Shown here: piece by piece, positions 10,927-20,498 of the stretch
Layout of the letters: every line of letters begins with the position of its first letter
Position numbering within the stretch: the stretch's first letter is position 1
Notes under the pieces: generated by a model
What the model was told of the DNA's origin: nothing
Database searches by the model: none
What the model saw: only the letters and a program-made list of their open reading frames with translations
Origin: Thermoproteota archaeon
GTDB taxonomy: Archaea; Korarchaeota; Korarchaeia; Korarchaeales; Korarchaeaceae
Direction of reading: 5' to 3'
Length of the DNA: 64,000 bases
NCBI GenBank assembly: GCA_015522685.1
Contig: WALU01000035.1
Span: 58,035 to 122,034, forward strand
Translations under genes and position numbers: made by a program

Positions 10927-12291
10927 ATGAGGCTTCTAATATCTATGGGTACTAGACCAGAGATTATAAAGATGGCTCCCGTTTATGAAGCTTTAAGCCG
11001 AATTAGGGATGCAGATCTGCTGCTAGTCCACACAGGCCAGCATTATAACCAGGAAATGAGCGATATATTCTTCTCCGAGCTTGGTATCAGAGAGCCAGAT
11101 ATTAACTTAGGTATTGGATCGGGAAGCCAAATAATACAGACGTCTAGTATCATAAAGGAGATTGGGAGTGTGATTGAGAATTATGAGCCAGAAGCAACTA
11201 TAGCAGTTGGAGATACTAACTCTGTCTTAGGAACAGCTATAGCTTCATCAAAGCTCGAAGTACCGTTCATCCACATTGAATCTGGTTTGAGAAGCTACGA
11301 TTTCACTATGCCAGAGGAAATTAATAGGAGGATCTCCGATCATTTAGCTTCCCTTAATTTCTCACCTACGGTCAGATCCTTTTCAAACCTAGCGGAGGAA
11401 GGATATCCTCCTAGAAGGATCGTGCTTAGCGGAAACACGATAGTCGATGTCGTTAGGAGAACGATGAGTTTGATCCAGAAGTCCTCCATCATTAAGGATC
11501 TAGGAATAGATGAAAGCGAGCCTATTATGACCGTGACAGTACACCGCAAGGAGAACACTGATTATGAGCATAGAATGCTAGGCATAGTGAAGGCTTTAGA
11601 GGAGCTAAATGAGCTAACTATAGTCTGGCCTATGCATCCTAGAACCCTAAGGAAGTTAAAAGAATTTAATATGCTAAGCAAATTGAAATCGATGGATCAC
11701 TTGCTTCTCACAGAACCTTTAGGATATATAGAGTTCCTAAAGTTACTTCTATCTTCTGATGTAATAGCTACTGATTCGGGAGGTGTCCAGGAAGAATCCG
11801 CTACATTAAAAAAACCCTGTGTTATACTCAGGGATAATACAGAGAGGCCTGAGCTAGTGGAGATGGGATTCGGTAAAATAACTGGTATCAACCCCTCAGC
11901 TATAGTATCGGCTGTGAGAGATTTCTTATACCGAGAAGGATTGAGAGAGAAGCTGGAGAGCTTACCTAACCCATTCGGTGATGGAAGAGCAGCAGTACTT
12001 ATTGTAGATATTCTAAGAAGGATCTGGGATCTAAGAAATTTGAAGCAGGAATCTCCACGATTCAAGGGTGGATCTCCTCACTATGTATCGATTAGAGTAT
12101 CAGGAAAGATAGCTGAAATGACAGTATCTAGGCTTAAGGAAGCGACTGGATATGATGTTATAACAATATATGATGCTACGGGAAGATCTATAGCCTTTGA
12201 CCCATCTACACCACTGGTGAAGGGAGAGATAATCAGGTTAAGGGGTGATCCATATAATTTCGACAAGTTAAGGAGATTAATTAAGGGGTGA
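10927..12291 (+). CDS. wecB: UDP-N-acetylglucosamine 2-epimerase with C-terminal TrkA-C-like extension
   Basis: GTRPEIIKMAPVYEAL, HTGQHYN, DSGGVQEE; extra ~80 aa tail SIRVSGKIAEMTVSRLKEATGYDVITIYDATGRSIAFDPSTPLVKGEIIRLRGDPYNFDKLRRLI. Confidence 0.9.
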   Translation: MRLLISMGTRPEIIKMAPVYEALSRIRDADLLLVHTGQHYNQEMSDIFFSELGIREPDINLGIGSGSQIIQTSSIIKEIGSVIENYEPEATIAVGDTNSVLGTAIASSKLEVPFIHIESGLRSYDFTMPEEINRRISDHLASLNFSPTVRSFSNLAEEGYPPRRIVLSGNTIVDVVRRTMSLIQKSSIIKDLGIDESEPIMTVTVHRKENTDYEHRMLGIVKALEELNELTIVWPMHPRTLRKLKEFNMLSKLKSMDHLLLTEPLGYIEFLKLLLSSDVIATDSGGVQEESATLKKPCVILRDNTERPELVEMGFGKITGINPSAIVSAVRDFLYREGLREKLESLPNPFGDGRAAVLIVDILRRIWDLRNLKQESPRFKGGSPHYVSIRVSGKIAEMTVSRLKEATGYDVITIYDATGRSIAFDPSTPLVKGEIIRLRGDPYNFDKLRRLIKG

Positions 12292-12296
12292 TTTTC

Positions 12297-12536
12297 ATGA
12301 ATCCTCTGGAGATAATAGGAACTATCTCCATAGTTGCTGGCGTTTTACTCATCCTAATAGCCTTATTACTTCCCCATAAAAAATTCGGAGATTATAGCGT
12401 GGGAGGTGTGATATTAATAGGACCTATTCCTATAATATTTGGTAAAAATATAAAAACTTCCCTCCTAATAATTCTAATAATTGTCTCTCTTTTGATGATG
12501 ATATTGGTAATTGCGATGATGGGGGCATGGCCATGA
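12297..12536 (+). CDS. Small membrane protein, DUF131-like
   Basis: Two TM segments, GGVILIGPIPIIFGKNIK signature. Confidence 0.6.
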   Translation: MNPLEIIGTISIVAGVLLILIALLLPHKKFGDYSVGGVILIGPIPIIFGKNIKTSLLIILIIVSLLMMILVIAMMGAWP

Positions 12537-12823
12537 GCGAGCCCTATGACGAGAAGATCATTGTGAAGGCCTTCCTTCTGTTTCTAGGAGTCTCTCTTAT
12601 AATAATGGGCTTCTTCGCCCTTGCAATATCCCAAGCAGCCACTCAAGCTGCTCAGCCTAGCGAAGGAGGAAGCTTCATAGTTATAGTAGGACCGTTCATA
12701 TTAGCTATGGGAAAGAATGTATCTCCCATCATTACAATAGCACTAGTGATTATTTCAATAGCTTTTATTATCCTTTTAGTATATCTATCAAAGAAGTTCC
12801 TCGGTGGTGTTTCATGGGGCTAG
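12527..12823 (+). CDS. Small membrane protein, DUF131-like paralogue
   Basis: Same two-TM layout with GGSFIVIVGPFILAMGKNVSP; overlaps the previous gene. Confidence 0.6.
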   Translation: MAMSEPYDEKIIVKAFLLFLGVSLIIMGFFALAISQAATQAAQPSEGGSFIVIVGPFILAMGKNVSPIITIALVIISIAFIILLVYLSKKFLGGVSWG

Positions 12824-13440
12824 AGATATTCTTATCACTTGATCTAATTTCCCTAAACGAAGCTCTCAAGATAGCTAAACTAGCGGTAAAGGCTGGATTT
12901 AAGGAAATAGAAGCAGGAACTCCTCTGATAAAGTCAGAAGGGATGATCTCCGTCAAATCTCTAAGAAAGGAGCTTCCTGAAAGTAAGATCTTTGCGGATA
13001 TGAAGACTATGGATACAGGAGCATTAGAGGCAGACTTAGCATTCGAATCTGGAGCGGACATTATAAGCGTAATGGCTGCTGCTCCTGATGAGACGATAAA
13101 AGAAGCCATAAAAAAAGCTGATGAGGTTGGAAAAGAAGTTTTAGTAGACACTTTAGGGTTAAAAGAAATTACATCTAGGCTTAGGGAAATAGTAGGTATG
13201 GGAATCCATAGAATTTGCCTCCATAGGGGAGTAGACGAGGGGATATTTGAAGAATATGATCTACTAGATAGTCTAAAGGAAATGGACGTCAAATTAGGAG
13301 TTGCTGGTGGTATAAATGCATCTACGATTCCCAATGTGATTAGGAAAGCCGACTTCGTTATGGTGGGAAGGGCAATAACAAAATCCACCAATCCAGAGAA
13401 CGCTGCTAGGGGTATACTAAAGGCTGCCGGTCTGCTTTAA
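12814..13440 (+). CDS. hps: 3-hexulose-6-phosphate synthase (OMP decarboxylase superfamily)
   Basis: EAGTPLIKSEGM, FADMKTMDTG, HRGVDEG, GVAGGINASTIP. Confidence 0.85.
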   Translation: MGLEIFLSLDLISLNEALKIAKLAVKAGFKEIEAGTPLIKSEGMISVKSLRKELPESKIFADMKTMDTGALEADLAFESGADIISVMAAAPDETIKEAIKKADEVGKEVLVDTLGLKEITSRLREIVGMGIHRICLHRGVDEGIFEEYDLLDSLKEMDVKLGVAGGINASTIPNVIRKADFVMVGRAITKSTNPENAARGILKAAGLL

Positions 13441-13452
13441 TGAGAGAACAAT

Positions 13453-16347
13453 TTATCTTCTCCTTCTTTTCCTAGATGTGATTTTTCTCTTTATCGCTTC
13501 TGTCTCTGTTTTAGCTAGCTCTGCAAGGAATTCATCATCTAAGTATGGGTGTTTAGATAGCAGGCCTTCTATATCAACAGAATCTACTCCCCTGGCAGCC
13601 ATAGCTACTATCGCTGGAATGCCATATTTCTCGGTCAGGATCCCAAATTCATGAACTTTATTTGCTAATTCCCAATTACCCACTGACGGCTTTCCTTTAG
13701 CTCTAGATTCGCTTACATATTTCCTAGCTTCTGTAGCCCAATAGCCAGTTACTGCTGCGATCCTCTTACTCCCACATACCGGACATCTCGGTACGTCTTC
13801 TAAATCCAGTAGACCAGACACAGTTACATCCATACTCCATTTCCAGCAGTTAGAGCATACTAGGGTTAGCTGTTGGGACAATATTCTATATTTGAAGCTC
13901 TCCAGCAACTTCTTGTTCAGTTCTGATGGAGGAATCAATTCAAGCGGAAGACCTGATTTCTCTAGTCCAAGAGATGCTAGAGGACTTGGACCTCTTTTTT
14001 CTGATAGAACTAGATTCAATTTGCCATCCTTTATAGCCTTAAGAAGCAACGACGTCAATTCCACATCAAAGTCCTTAGTTAACGTTTCTCTTAAGGCCTC
14101 TTCATATATAGGCGTCTCTTCATACGCTAAGGCCAACTTCCTTAGGCTTATCACTTTAGAGCTAGCACTATCCCTTATTAGGCCCATCCTCTTAGCAACT
14201 TGAAGTAGCTTTATTCTGAAAAAAGAGCTCTCTTCTACAGCTTTTACAAGTAAAGGCTCATAGTTTCTCCTAAGAAGCCTATTTAAGGCCTCCTTAACTG
14301 CTTCCTTCTCCACACCCATTATGGTAATCCTATATGGATCTTCAGTAACTCTAACACCTACTTTGAACTCTAAGGATATAAGGAAAGCTAGCGCTCTTCC
14401 TAATGTTCTATTAACTAAGTTACCTTGAGTCGAGTGAATAATGGTTCCTGATCCTGATATTCCTTCTATGACTATTTTTCTATCTGTAGATAGAGGATAT
14501 CCTCTATCTATGTGCTCCTTCAGAATATCAAGGGATCTCCTTAGATCCTCTTCCCTTGCTGCCTTGTATACTGAGGCCAATCTTTTAACAAGGTATTCCA
14601 TCTCTCCTTCTCCTTTAAGGTACGCCTCTTCAAATGCTCTCCTTATGCTACCTACTTCTAAAGCTGTCTCCCTTGATACAGGCAGCTGCTCTCCAATCCA
14701 GCTAGGAACTGATCCAGCAGGATCAAAGACTTGTTCTACGTAAACCCTGGCAGCTTCTATCCTATTAACTCTCCATACGGATCCTCTAAAAACAAATTTT
14801 ACACCGGGAAGGAGGCACTCTAGAACGAACGTTTCATCCAACTGACCTACGTAAAATCCTGTCATTTCATCTATTACTGGATAAGAGGCAGTATCTGGAA
14901 TCGTGGATATATTAGTAAAGAAGTATTCATGGATGTGATATCCTCTATATCTCTTTATGGAGTCCTCTATGTCATCATACCATAAAATTCGAGGCCAAGC
15001 CTTAGACATGAAAGAAAACAGCTTCCTCACTTCTTCCAAGCTAAGTCCTCTATAGGGCCATGCCCTCCTGGCAATATTAACTAGTTCAGCCAATCTTATA
15101 CTGCCCTTTCTGATCAGCAATCCAATGGCATTATGATATAAGACGTCGTACGATTTCTCAAAGGGTCTAATCCTTTCTAAATCTCCTTGTAACGATCTTC
15201 TAGCTAAAACTATAGATTCTAAGTAATCATCCGGATCTTGTGCTACTATCACACCTTTAGCTATTCTTTGAGGCCCATGTCCAGATCTACCCACTCTCTG
15301 GAGAAGCTTTGTAGCTTGACGAGGGGAGCCGTACTGCACAACCATATCTACGTAGCCAATGTCTATTCCGAGTTCTAATGAGCTTGTACTTACTATAGCA
15401 GATAGCTCTCCTTTTTTAAGAAGAGATTCACTTTCTACCCTAGCATCTTTTGACAATGAGCTATGATGAACATGTATTTTTAATTTATCAGAAAGCTTCT
15501 TTACCCTATATCCTAAGGCTTCTGCCATTGATCTGGTGTTTGTGAAAACAATAACTGATTTTACTCCTTTAATTAAATCTGCTAATAACCTAACCCTAGC
15601 TGCTATCTTAGGTTCCAATAGGAGAGATTTGGATAATTTTACATCTTTTTTCTCGATTTTAGGATAAATTACTCGGATCTCCATACTCCTGTTCTCCTTT
15701 GATATCACCGGTCTACCCTTTCTTCCATGAGCGAAGTATCCAAGAGCTATCTCTGGATTTCCAAGAGAGGCAGAGAGTAGTATCCTCTGAAATTCACTTT
15801 TAGTGATCTTTTTAAGCATTTCCAACGTTAGAGCAAGTTGTACCCCTCTCTTATCATCTATTAATTCATGAACCTCGTCTATTATGACATATTTTACTGT
15901 TTCAAGCCATTTAGATATCTTAGGTCCTGTAAGTATTATTAAGAGAGTTTCGGGCGTTGTAATGAGTATGTCTGGAGGGTTCTCGGATTGCTTCGCTCTT
16001 TCACTTTTAGGCGTATCTCCATGTCTTACTCCTACTATCATGCCGCAATTTTGTGACCAGTAAGTAATTCTCTCCTCAAGGTCCCTGTTGAGCGCTCTTA
16101 AAGGCGTTATGTAAAGGAGCTTAAATCCTTTCTTTTCTCCTTCCTCTTCTCTCATTCTAGTTATAATAGGCCATAGAGCAGCTTCTGTCTTTCCTGATCC
16201 AGTAGGAGAAACCAGTAGAATGCTCTCTCCCTTTAAAATATGAGGAATGGCTAATTTTTGTATATCAGTTAATCGGCGAACTCCTTTATCTATTACAGCT
16301 TCTTTCAGGCATTTTGGAAAAATATAAAACAATTTATTATAATTCAT
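13453..16347 (-). CDS. lhr: Lhr-type superfamily 2 helicase
   Basis: 964 aa; SPTGSGKTEAALWPI, DEVHEL, SSLELGIDIGYVDMVVQYGSPRQATKLLQRVGRSGH. Confidence 0.93.
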   Translation of the reverse strand: MNYNKLFYIFPKCLKEAVIDKGVRRLTDIQKLAIPHILKGESILLVSPTGSGKTEAALWPIITRMREEEGEKKGFKLLYITPLRALNRDLEERITYWSQNCGMIVGVRHGDTPKSERAKQSENPPDILITTPETLLIILTGPKISKWLETVKYVIIDEVHELIDDKRGVQLALTLEMLKKITKSEFQRILLSASLGNPEIALGYFAHGRKGRPVISKENRSMEIRVIYPKIEKKDVKLSKSLLLEPKIAARVRLLADLIKGVKSVIVFTNTRSMAEALGYRVKKLSDKLKIHVHHSSLSKDARVESESLLKKGELSAIVSTSSLELGIDIGYVDMVVQYGSPRQATKLLQRVGRSGHGPQRIAKGVIVAQDPDDYLESIVLARRSLQGDLERIRPFEKSYDVLYHNAIGLLIRKGSIRLAELVNIARRAWPYRGLSLEEVRKLFSFMSKAWPRILWYDDIEDSIKRYRGYHIHEYFFTNISTIPDTASYPVIDEMTGFYVGQLDETFVLECLLPGVKFVFRGSVWRVNRIEAARVYVEQVFDPAGSVPSWIGEQLPVSRETALEVGSIRRAFEEAYLKGEGEMEYLVKRLASVYKAAREEDLRRSLDILKEHIDRGYPLSTDRKIVIEGISGSGTIIHSTQGNLVNRTLGRALAFLISLEFKVGVRVTEDPYRITIMGVEKEAVKEALNRLLRRNYEPLLVKAVEESSFFRIKLLQVAKRMGLIRDSASSKVISLRKLALAYEETPIYEEALRETLTKDFDVELTSLLLKAIKDGKLNLVLSEKRGPSPLASLGLEKSGLPLELIPPSELNKKLLESFKYRILSQQLTLVCSNCWKWSMDVTVSGLLDLEDVPRCPVCGSKRIAAVTGYWATEARKYVSESRAKGKPSVGNWELANKVHEFGILTEKYGIPAIVAMAARGVDSVDIEGLLSKHPYLDDEFLAELAKTETEAIKRKITSRKRRRR

Positions 16348-16500
16348 TTAATGATTTCACCACTTCGGGTTCTCCTACTTCCTATATCAATTGGCAGTAA
16401 AGTGCACAAGGTTGATAAGCTTTTTTAACTCAGTTATAACTTCATATATGGGTAGTCCCAGCTACAGTTCTGAGAAACCCAATGGTAAGAGGTGATATAT

Positions 16501-18159
16501 ATGTCCGTTGCTGGAGGTGCCGGAGGAGCTGGAGGTGAAGGTGCCGGAGGAGCGATCCCCGTCCTAATATTAAAGGAAGGGACTTCTAGAACTAGAGGGA
16601 GAGAGGCGCTTAGACTCAATATTACTGTAGCCAAAACTATAGCTGATACAATCAGGACTTCTCTCAGTCCAAAAGGCATGCAAAAGATGTTAGTTGACCC
16701 ATTTGGAGATGTGATAATAACGCATGATGGCGCTACGATAATGAAGGAGATAGAAATAGAGCATCCTACTGCTAAGATGATGGTAGATCTAGCTAAATCT
16801 CAGGAACAGGAAGCAGGAGATGGTACTACTACTGTTGTTCTCCTAGCCGGTGAACTATTAGCTAAGGCTGAGGATCTATTGGATATGGGTATCCATCCCA
16901 CCGTCATAATTTCTGGTTACAGAAAAGCTTCAGAGAAAGCCATTGAGTATCTAAGTGAAATTTCTATGAAAGTTCAGTGGAACGATAGAGAACTGTTGAA
17001 AAAGATAGCTAAGCTAGCTATGAGTAGCAAATCTGTGAGGGTCGCTCAAGACTATTTAGCTAACCTAGTAGTAGATGCAGCCTTACAAGTTGTTGAGGAG
17101 AGGGATGGGAAGAGAATAGTAGATCTAGATAACATAAAACTAGAGAAGAAGGAAGGAGGTTCTCTCTTCGATACTAAGCTAATAAGGGGAATTGCGATAG
17201 ATAAGGAAGTGGTACATCCTAGGATGCCTAGGAGTATTGAGAATGCTAAGATATCGTTAATAGAGAGCGCGCTCGAGATAAAGAAGCCAGAGCTCTCTTC
17301 TAAGATAAGGGTTACCTCTCCATCACAGGTAAAAGGATTTCTAGATCAAGAAAAACAAATATTGGCTGAGTTAGTTGAAAAGATTGCTGCTACTGGCGCT
17401 AACGTGGTCTTCTGCCAGAAGGGAATAGACGATATTGCTCAGCATTTCCTAGCTAAGCATAGCATACTAGCAGTTAGAAGGGTAAGGAAATCTGATATGG
17501 AGAAACTAGCAAAGGCCACCGGAGCCAAGATCGTTGTTAACGTTAAAGAGATATCGGAGAGGGATCTAGGATACTCTGGGCTTGTTGAGGAAAGGAGGGT
17601 CGGAGATGACAAGATGGTCTTTGTGGAAGGCTGCAGGGATCCAAGGGCTGTAAGCATATTGATAAGAGGTGGAGAAAAGCAGATGATAGATGAAGCAGAA
17701 AGAAACCTTCATGATGCATTGAGTGTTGTCAGAAACGTTATAGAGGATGAGGAGATAGTTGTGGGAGCAGGTGCGGCTTGGATTGATCTAGTGCTTAAAC
17801 TGAAAGATTATGCAGTGCAGCTAGGCGGTAAAGAACAGAACGTAATAGAAAAATTTGCGGAAGCTTTAGAGTCCATACCTAAGACCCTAATAGAGAACGC
17901 TGGTCATGATCCAATAGTGAAGCTAGCCGAGCTTAGAAAGGCTCATGCTGAAGGAAGAAAAGAGTATGGGTTCAATATATATACGGGAGACATAGAGAAC
18001 ATGTATAAAAAAGATGTAATAGAACCAGAAAGAGTTATAAGAAGAGCCATTGAATCAGCTTCAGAGTTTGCCACCACGCTCCTCAAGATAGACGATATAA
18101 TAGCAGCAGCAGGTAAGAAGTTTGAGCCGGGGCCGGGAAAGAGTAGAGGCATCGAGTAA
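16501..18159 (+). CDS. thsA: Thermosome (group II chaperonin) subunit
   Basis: IPVLILKEGTSRTRGREALRLNI, GDGTTTVVLLAGELL, VVGAGAAW; Gly-rich N-terminal extension. Confidence 0.97.
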   Translation: MSVAGGAGGAGGEGAGGAIPVLILKEGTSRTRGREALRLNITVAKTIADTIRTSLSPKGMQKMLVDPFGDVIITHDGATIMKEIEIEHPTAKMMVDLAKSQEQEAGDGTTTVVLLAGELLAKAEDLLDMGIHPTVIISGYRKASEKAIEYLSEISMKVQWNDRELLKKIAKLAMSSKSVRVAQDYLANLVVDAALQVVEERDGKRIVDLDNIKLEKKEGGSLFDTKLIRGIAIDKEVVHPRMPRSIENAKISLIESALEIKKPELSSKIRVTSPSQVKGFLDQEKQILAELVEKIAATGANVVFCQKGIDDIAQHFLAKHSILAVRRVRKSDMEKLAKATGAKIVVNVKEISERDLGYSGLVEERRVGDDKMVFVEGCRDPRAVSILIRGGEKQMIDEAERNLHDALSVVRNVIEDEEIVVGAGAAWIDLVLKLKDYAVQLGGKEQNVIEKFAEALESIPKTLIENAGHDPIVKLAELRKAHAEGRKEYGFNIYTGDIENMYKKDVIEPERVIRRAIESASEFATTLLKIDDIIAAAGKKFEPGPGKSRGIE

Positions 18160-18421
18160 ATTGAGCAAAAACAGCGATCTACTAGGGCCAAAAAGGCTCA
18201 CAAAATTTGAGAAGATAAGGATCATTTCTATAAGAGCCCAGCAGATCGCATCCGGCTCTCCTCTATTTTTAGAAGAAAGTGAGATACCTGAGGGAGTAAC
18301 GGACCCTGTAGAACTTGCTAAATTGGAGATAAAGAAAGGCAAATTACCTCTTATACTTGAGAGGAGGCAAGGAGAGAAAGTATCCCTGCTAGATCTGAGA
18401 GAGCTTCTCAAGAAAGAGTAA
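18159..18421 (+). CDS. rpoK: DNA-directed RNA polymerase subunit K (Rpo6)
   Basis: LTKFEKIRIISIRAQQIASGSP...DPVELAKLEIKKGKLPLILER; exact start uncertain because the long ORF overlaps the thermosome gene. Confidence 0.9.
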
Positions 18422-18454
18422 CTTTTTTAATTGTTGAATATCTATTGAGATACA

Positions 18455-18490
18455 GCTCGCCCTCCAGGCTCCCCACTAAAAGAGGCGGGC
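18455..18490 (+). promoter_or_regulatory. Candidate GC-rich leader hairpin upstream of alba
   Basis: GCTCGCC (18455-18461) pairs with GGCGGGC (18484-18490) with one G-U, extended by U63-A83 and C64-G82 around one bulged C. Confidence 0.35.
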
Positions 18491-18518
18491 CTACACTAGA
18501 TAAGAGGTGATAGGAAAA

Positions 18519-18800
18519 ATGGTGGCTGAGGAAGGAATTGTCTATGTTGGTAAGAAGCCTGCTATCAATTACGTTATGGCTACTACCCTTCAGATAAATA
18601 GGGGCGTAAAGAAGATCGTCTTAAAGGCTAGAGGAAGATCTATATCCAGAGCAGTAGATGTTGCTGAGATTACGAGGCTTAAATATTTCCCTGGTAAGAT
18701 AAAGATCACCGATCTCAGGACAGGCACTGAAGAAATAACGGACGAAAACGGTAGCAGGAGAGATATAAGTGTTATAGAGATCGAGCTCACCCAGGCGTGA
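18519..18800 (+). CDS. albA: Alba DNA/RNA-binding chromatin protein
   Basis: VYVGKKPAINYVMATTLQINRGVKKIVLKARGRSISRAVDVAEI. Confidence 0.96.
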   Translation: MVAEEGIVYVGKKPAINYVMATTLQINRGVKKIVLKARGRSISRAVDVAEITRLKYFPGKIKITDLRTGTEEITDENGSRRDISVIEIELTQA

Positions 18801-18875
18801 GCCCGGGGGGAGATCCCCCTTAACCAATTTTTGAGAAAATTCTTATTACTTCCAAGGTTAGGGAACCGATCGCTC

Positions 18876-20498
18876 ATGAAATCTGAGAAAAAACCACAAT
18901 TTTGGCTTGATAAAATCGCTCAGGATATTATAGATAGAAGAGAAAAGCTGAATCGGAAAGTTGATGTACTCAGGGTTGAATCAGGCATAGGAGCAAGTGG
19001 TTTTCCGCATATAGGATCTGTTGGAGATTCATTAAGGGCCTATGGGATTAAACTCGCTTTGGAAAATCTTGGCTATAAGAGCGAGTTAATAGCCTATAGC
19101 GATGATAGAGATGGACTGAGAAAGATTCCTGTTGGGGTTCCCAAGGAATACTCCAAGTATATAGGGATGCCAGTCAGCGAAATACCTGATCCTTGGGGCT
19201 GTCATTCAAGCTATGGGGAGCATATAAGTTCTATGCTTATAGAGGCGTTAGAGAAACTAGGAATAGAATTTACATTTATTTCTGGAACCGAAGCTTACAA
19301 GTCGGGTCTTCTAGATAAGCAGATATCTAGACTACTTGCTAACAGTGGTAAGGTAGATAGGATAATTAGGGAGGAGGTTGGGTCAAGTAAGCCAGAAGGA
19401 TGGGTTCATTATTGGCCGAGGTGTGAGAAATGTGGGAGGATATATACGACAAGGGTCATCAAGGTAATTCCTGAAGAGAGTAAGGTCATCTATGCATGCG
19501 ATCAGGAGTTCAAAGGAATAAAGGGATGTGGTTATGTAGGAGAAGCCTCTTATTTGAGGGGTGACGGTAAGCTCTCTTGGAAGGGAGAATTTGCAGCTAG
19601 ATGGGCAGCTCTTGGCATAGTCTTTGAACCACATGGGAAAGATATTACTGATTCCTTCAGAGTAAATGCCCGTATATCTAGGGAGATTCTAGATTATGAG
19701 CCCCCTATGACGGTAATGTATGAAATGTTCTTAGACTCCACTAAGAGAAAGATAAGCAAGAGTATAGGTAATGTAATTACCCCTCAAATGTGGATGAAAT
19801 TCTCTCCACCAGAGGCTCTTAGGATGCTTATGTTTAAGAGATACCGTAGTACTAGGAGCATATCTCTCCAGAGATCTCCTCTTTACATCAATGAGCTGGA
19901 AAATGGCGTAAGGAAGTACCATAACTTAGAGAGAATCAGGAGCGAAAGAGACAAGATGACCCTGAAAAGACTGATGGAGTATACCTACCTAATGAAGGGG
20001 GTCCCTACTCCTTGGCCGTATAGGTACACTGCAGTATTGAACGTCGTTGCTATGCTCCCGAGAGATATAAAATTTGATGATCTATTAGGGGTTGTAGCAG
20101 ATCTAATCTCTAAGTATTATGATATTGAACCTAAATCGCTCTTAAGTGAGGAGATGTTTAGAAGATATGTGTACTATGCAAGGAATTACGTAGAGAGCTT
20201 CGGTACTAGTGAGATAGAAAGGATAGAAATAGATGATTCTTTGCTAAATGCAATAGATTCTTTTGTAAAGAGACTGAAGAATGATATGGGAGAGGAAGTT
20301 ATCCAAGACCTAGCTTTTAATACTGCTAGAGAATTGAGAGTATCAGTAAAAGCGTTTTTCCAAGCCATATATATGGTGCTACTCGGTCAGCCTCAAGGTC
20401 CAAAGCTTGGTCCTCTACTAAGAAGGATTGGCATAGATAGATTTAAAAAGTTATACAGTCGATCATTAGAGGAAGGTAAAATTGCCAGAAAAAGATGA
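18876..20498 (+). CDS. lysS: Lysyl-tRNA synthetase, class I
   Basis: HIGS (HIGH-like) and KISKSIG (KMSKS) class I motifs, zinc-type CEKCGR; probable ATG at 18876. Confidence 0.93.
   Translation: MKSEKKPQFWLDKIAQDIIDRREKLNRKVDVLRVESGIGASGFPHIGSVGDSLRAYGIKLALENLGYKSELIAYSDDRDGLRKIPVGVPKEYSKYIGMPVSEIPDPWGCHSSYGEHISSMLIEALEKLGIEFTFISGTEAYKSGLLDKQISRLLANSGKVDRIIREEVGSSKPEGWVHYWPRCEKCGRIYTTRVIKVIPEESKVIYACDQEFKGIKGCGYVGEASYLRGDGKLSWKGEFAARWAALGIVFEPHGKDITDSFRVNARISREILDYEPPMTVMYEMFLDSTKRKISKSIGNVITPQMWMKFSPPEALRMLMFKRYRSTRSISLQRSPLYINELENGVRKYHNLERIRSERDKMTLKRLMEYTYLMKGVPTPWPYRYTAVLNVVAMLPRDIKFDDLLGVVADLISKYYDIEPKSLLSEEMFRRYVYYARNYVESFGTSEIERIEIDDSLLNAIDSFVKRLKNDMGEEVIQDLAFNTARELRVSVKAFFQAIYMVLLGQPQGPKLGPLLRRIGIDRFKKLYSRSLEEGKIARKR

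Noticed and set aside
13892-14203. Numerous antisense ORFs of 60-130 aa (e.g. 13892-14203, 12768-13391 -, 61166-61699 -)
   Set aside because: Each lies opposite a confidently identified gene, is Ser/Leu/Ile-rich low-complexity and has no recognisable motif; typical antisense artefacts of purine-rich coding strands.
16434-16679. Antisense Pro/Ala-rich ORF (PPAPSPPAPPAPPATD) at the thermosome start
   Set aside because: It is the reverse translation of the Gly-rich thermosome N-terminus, not an independent gene.
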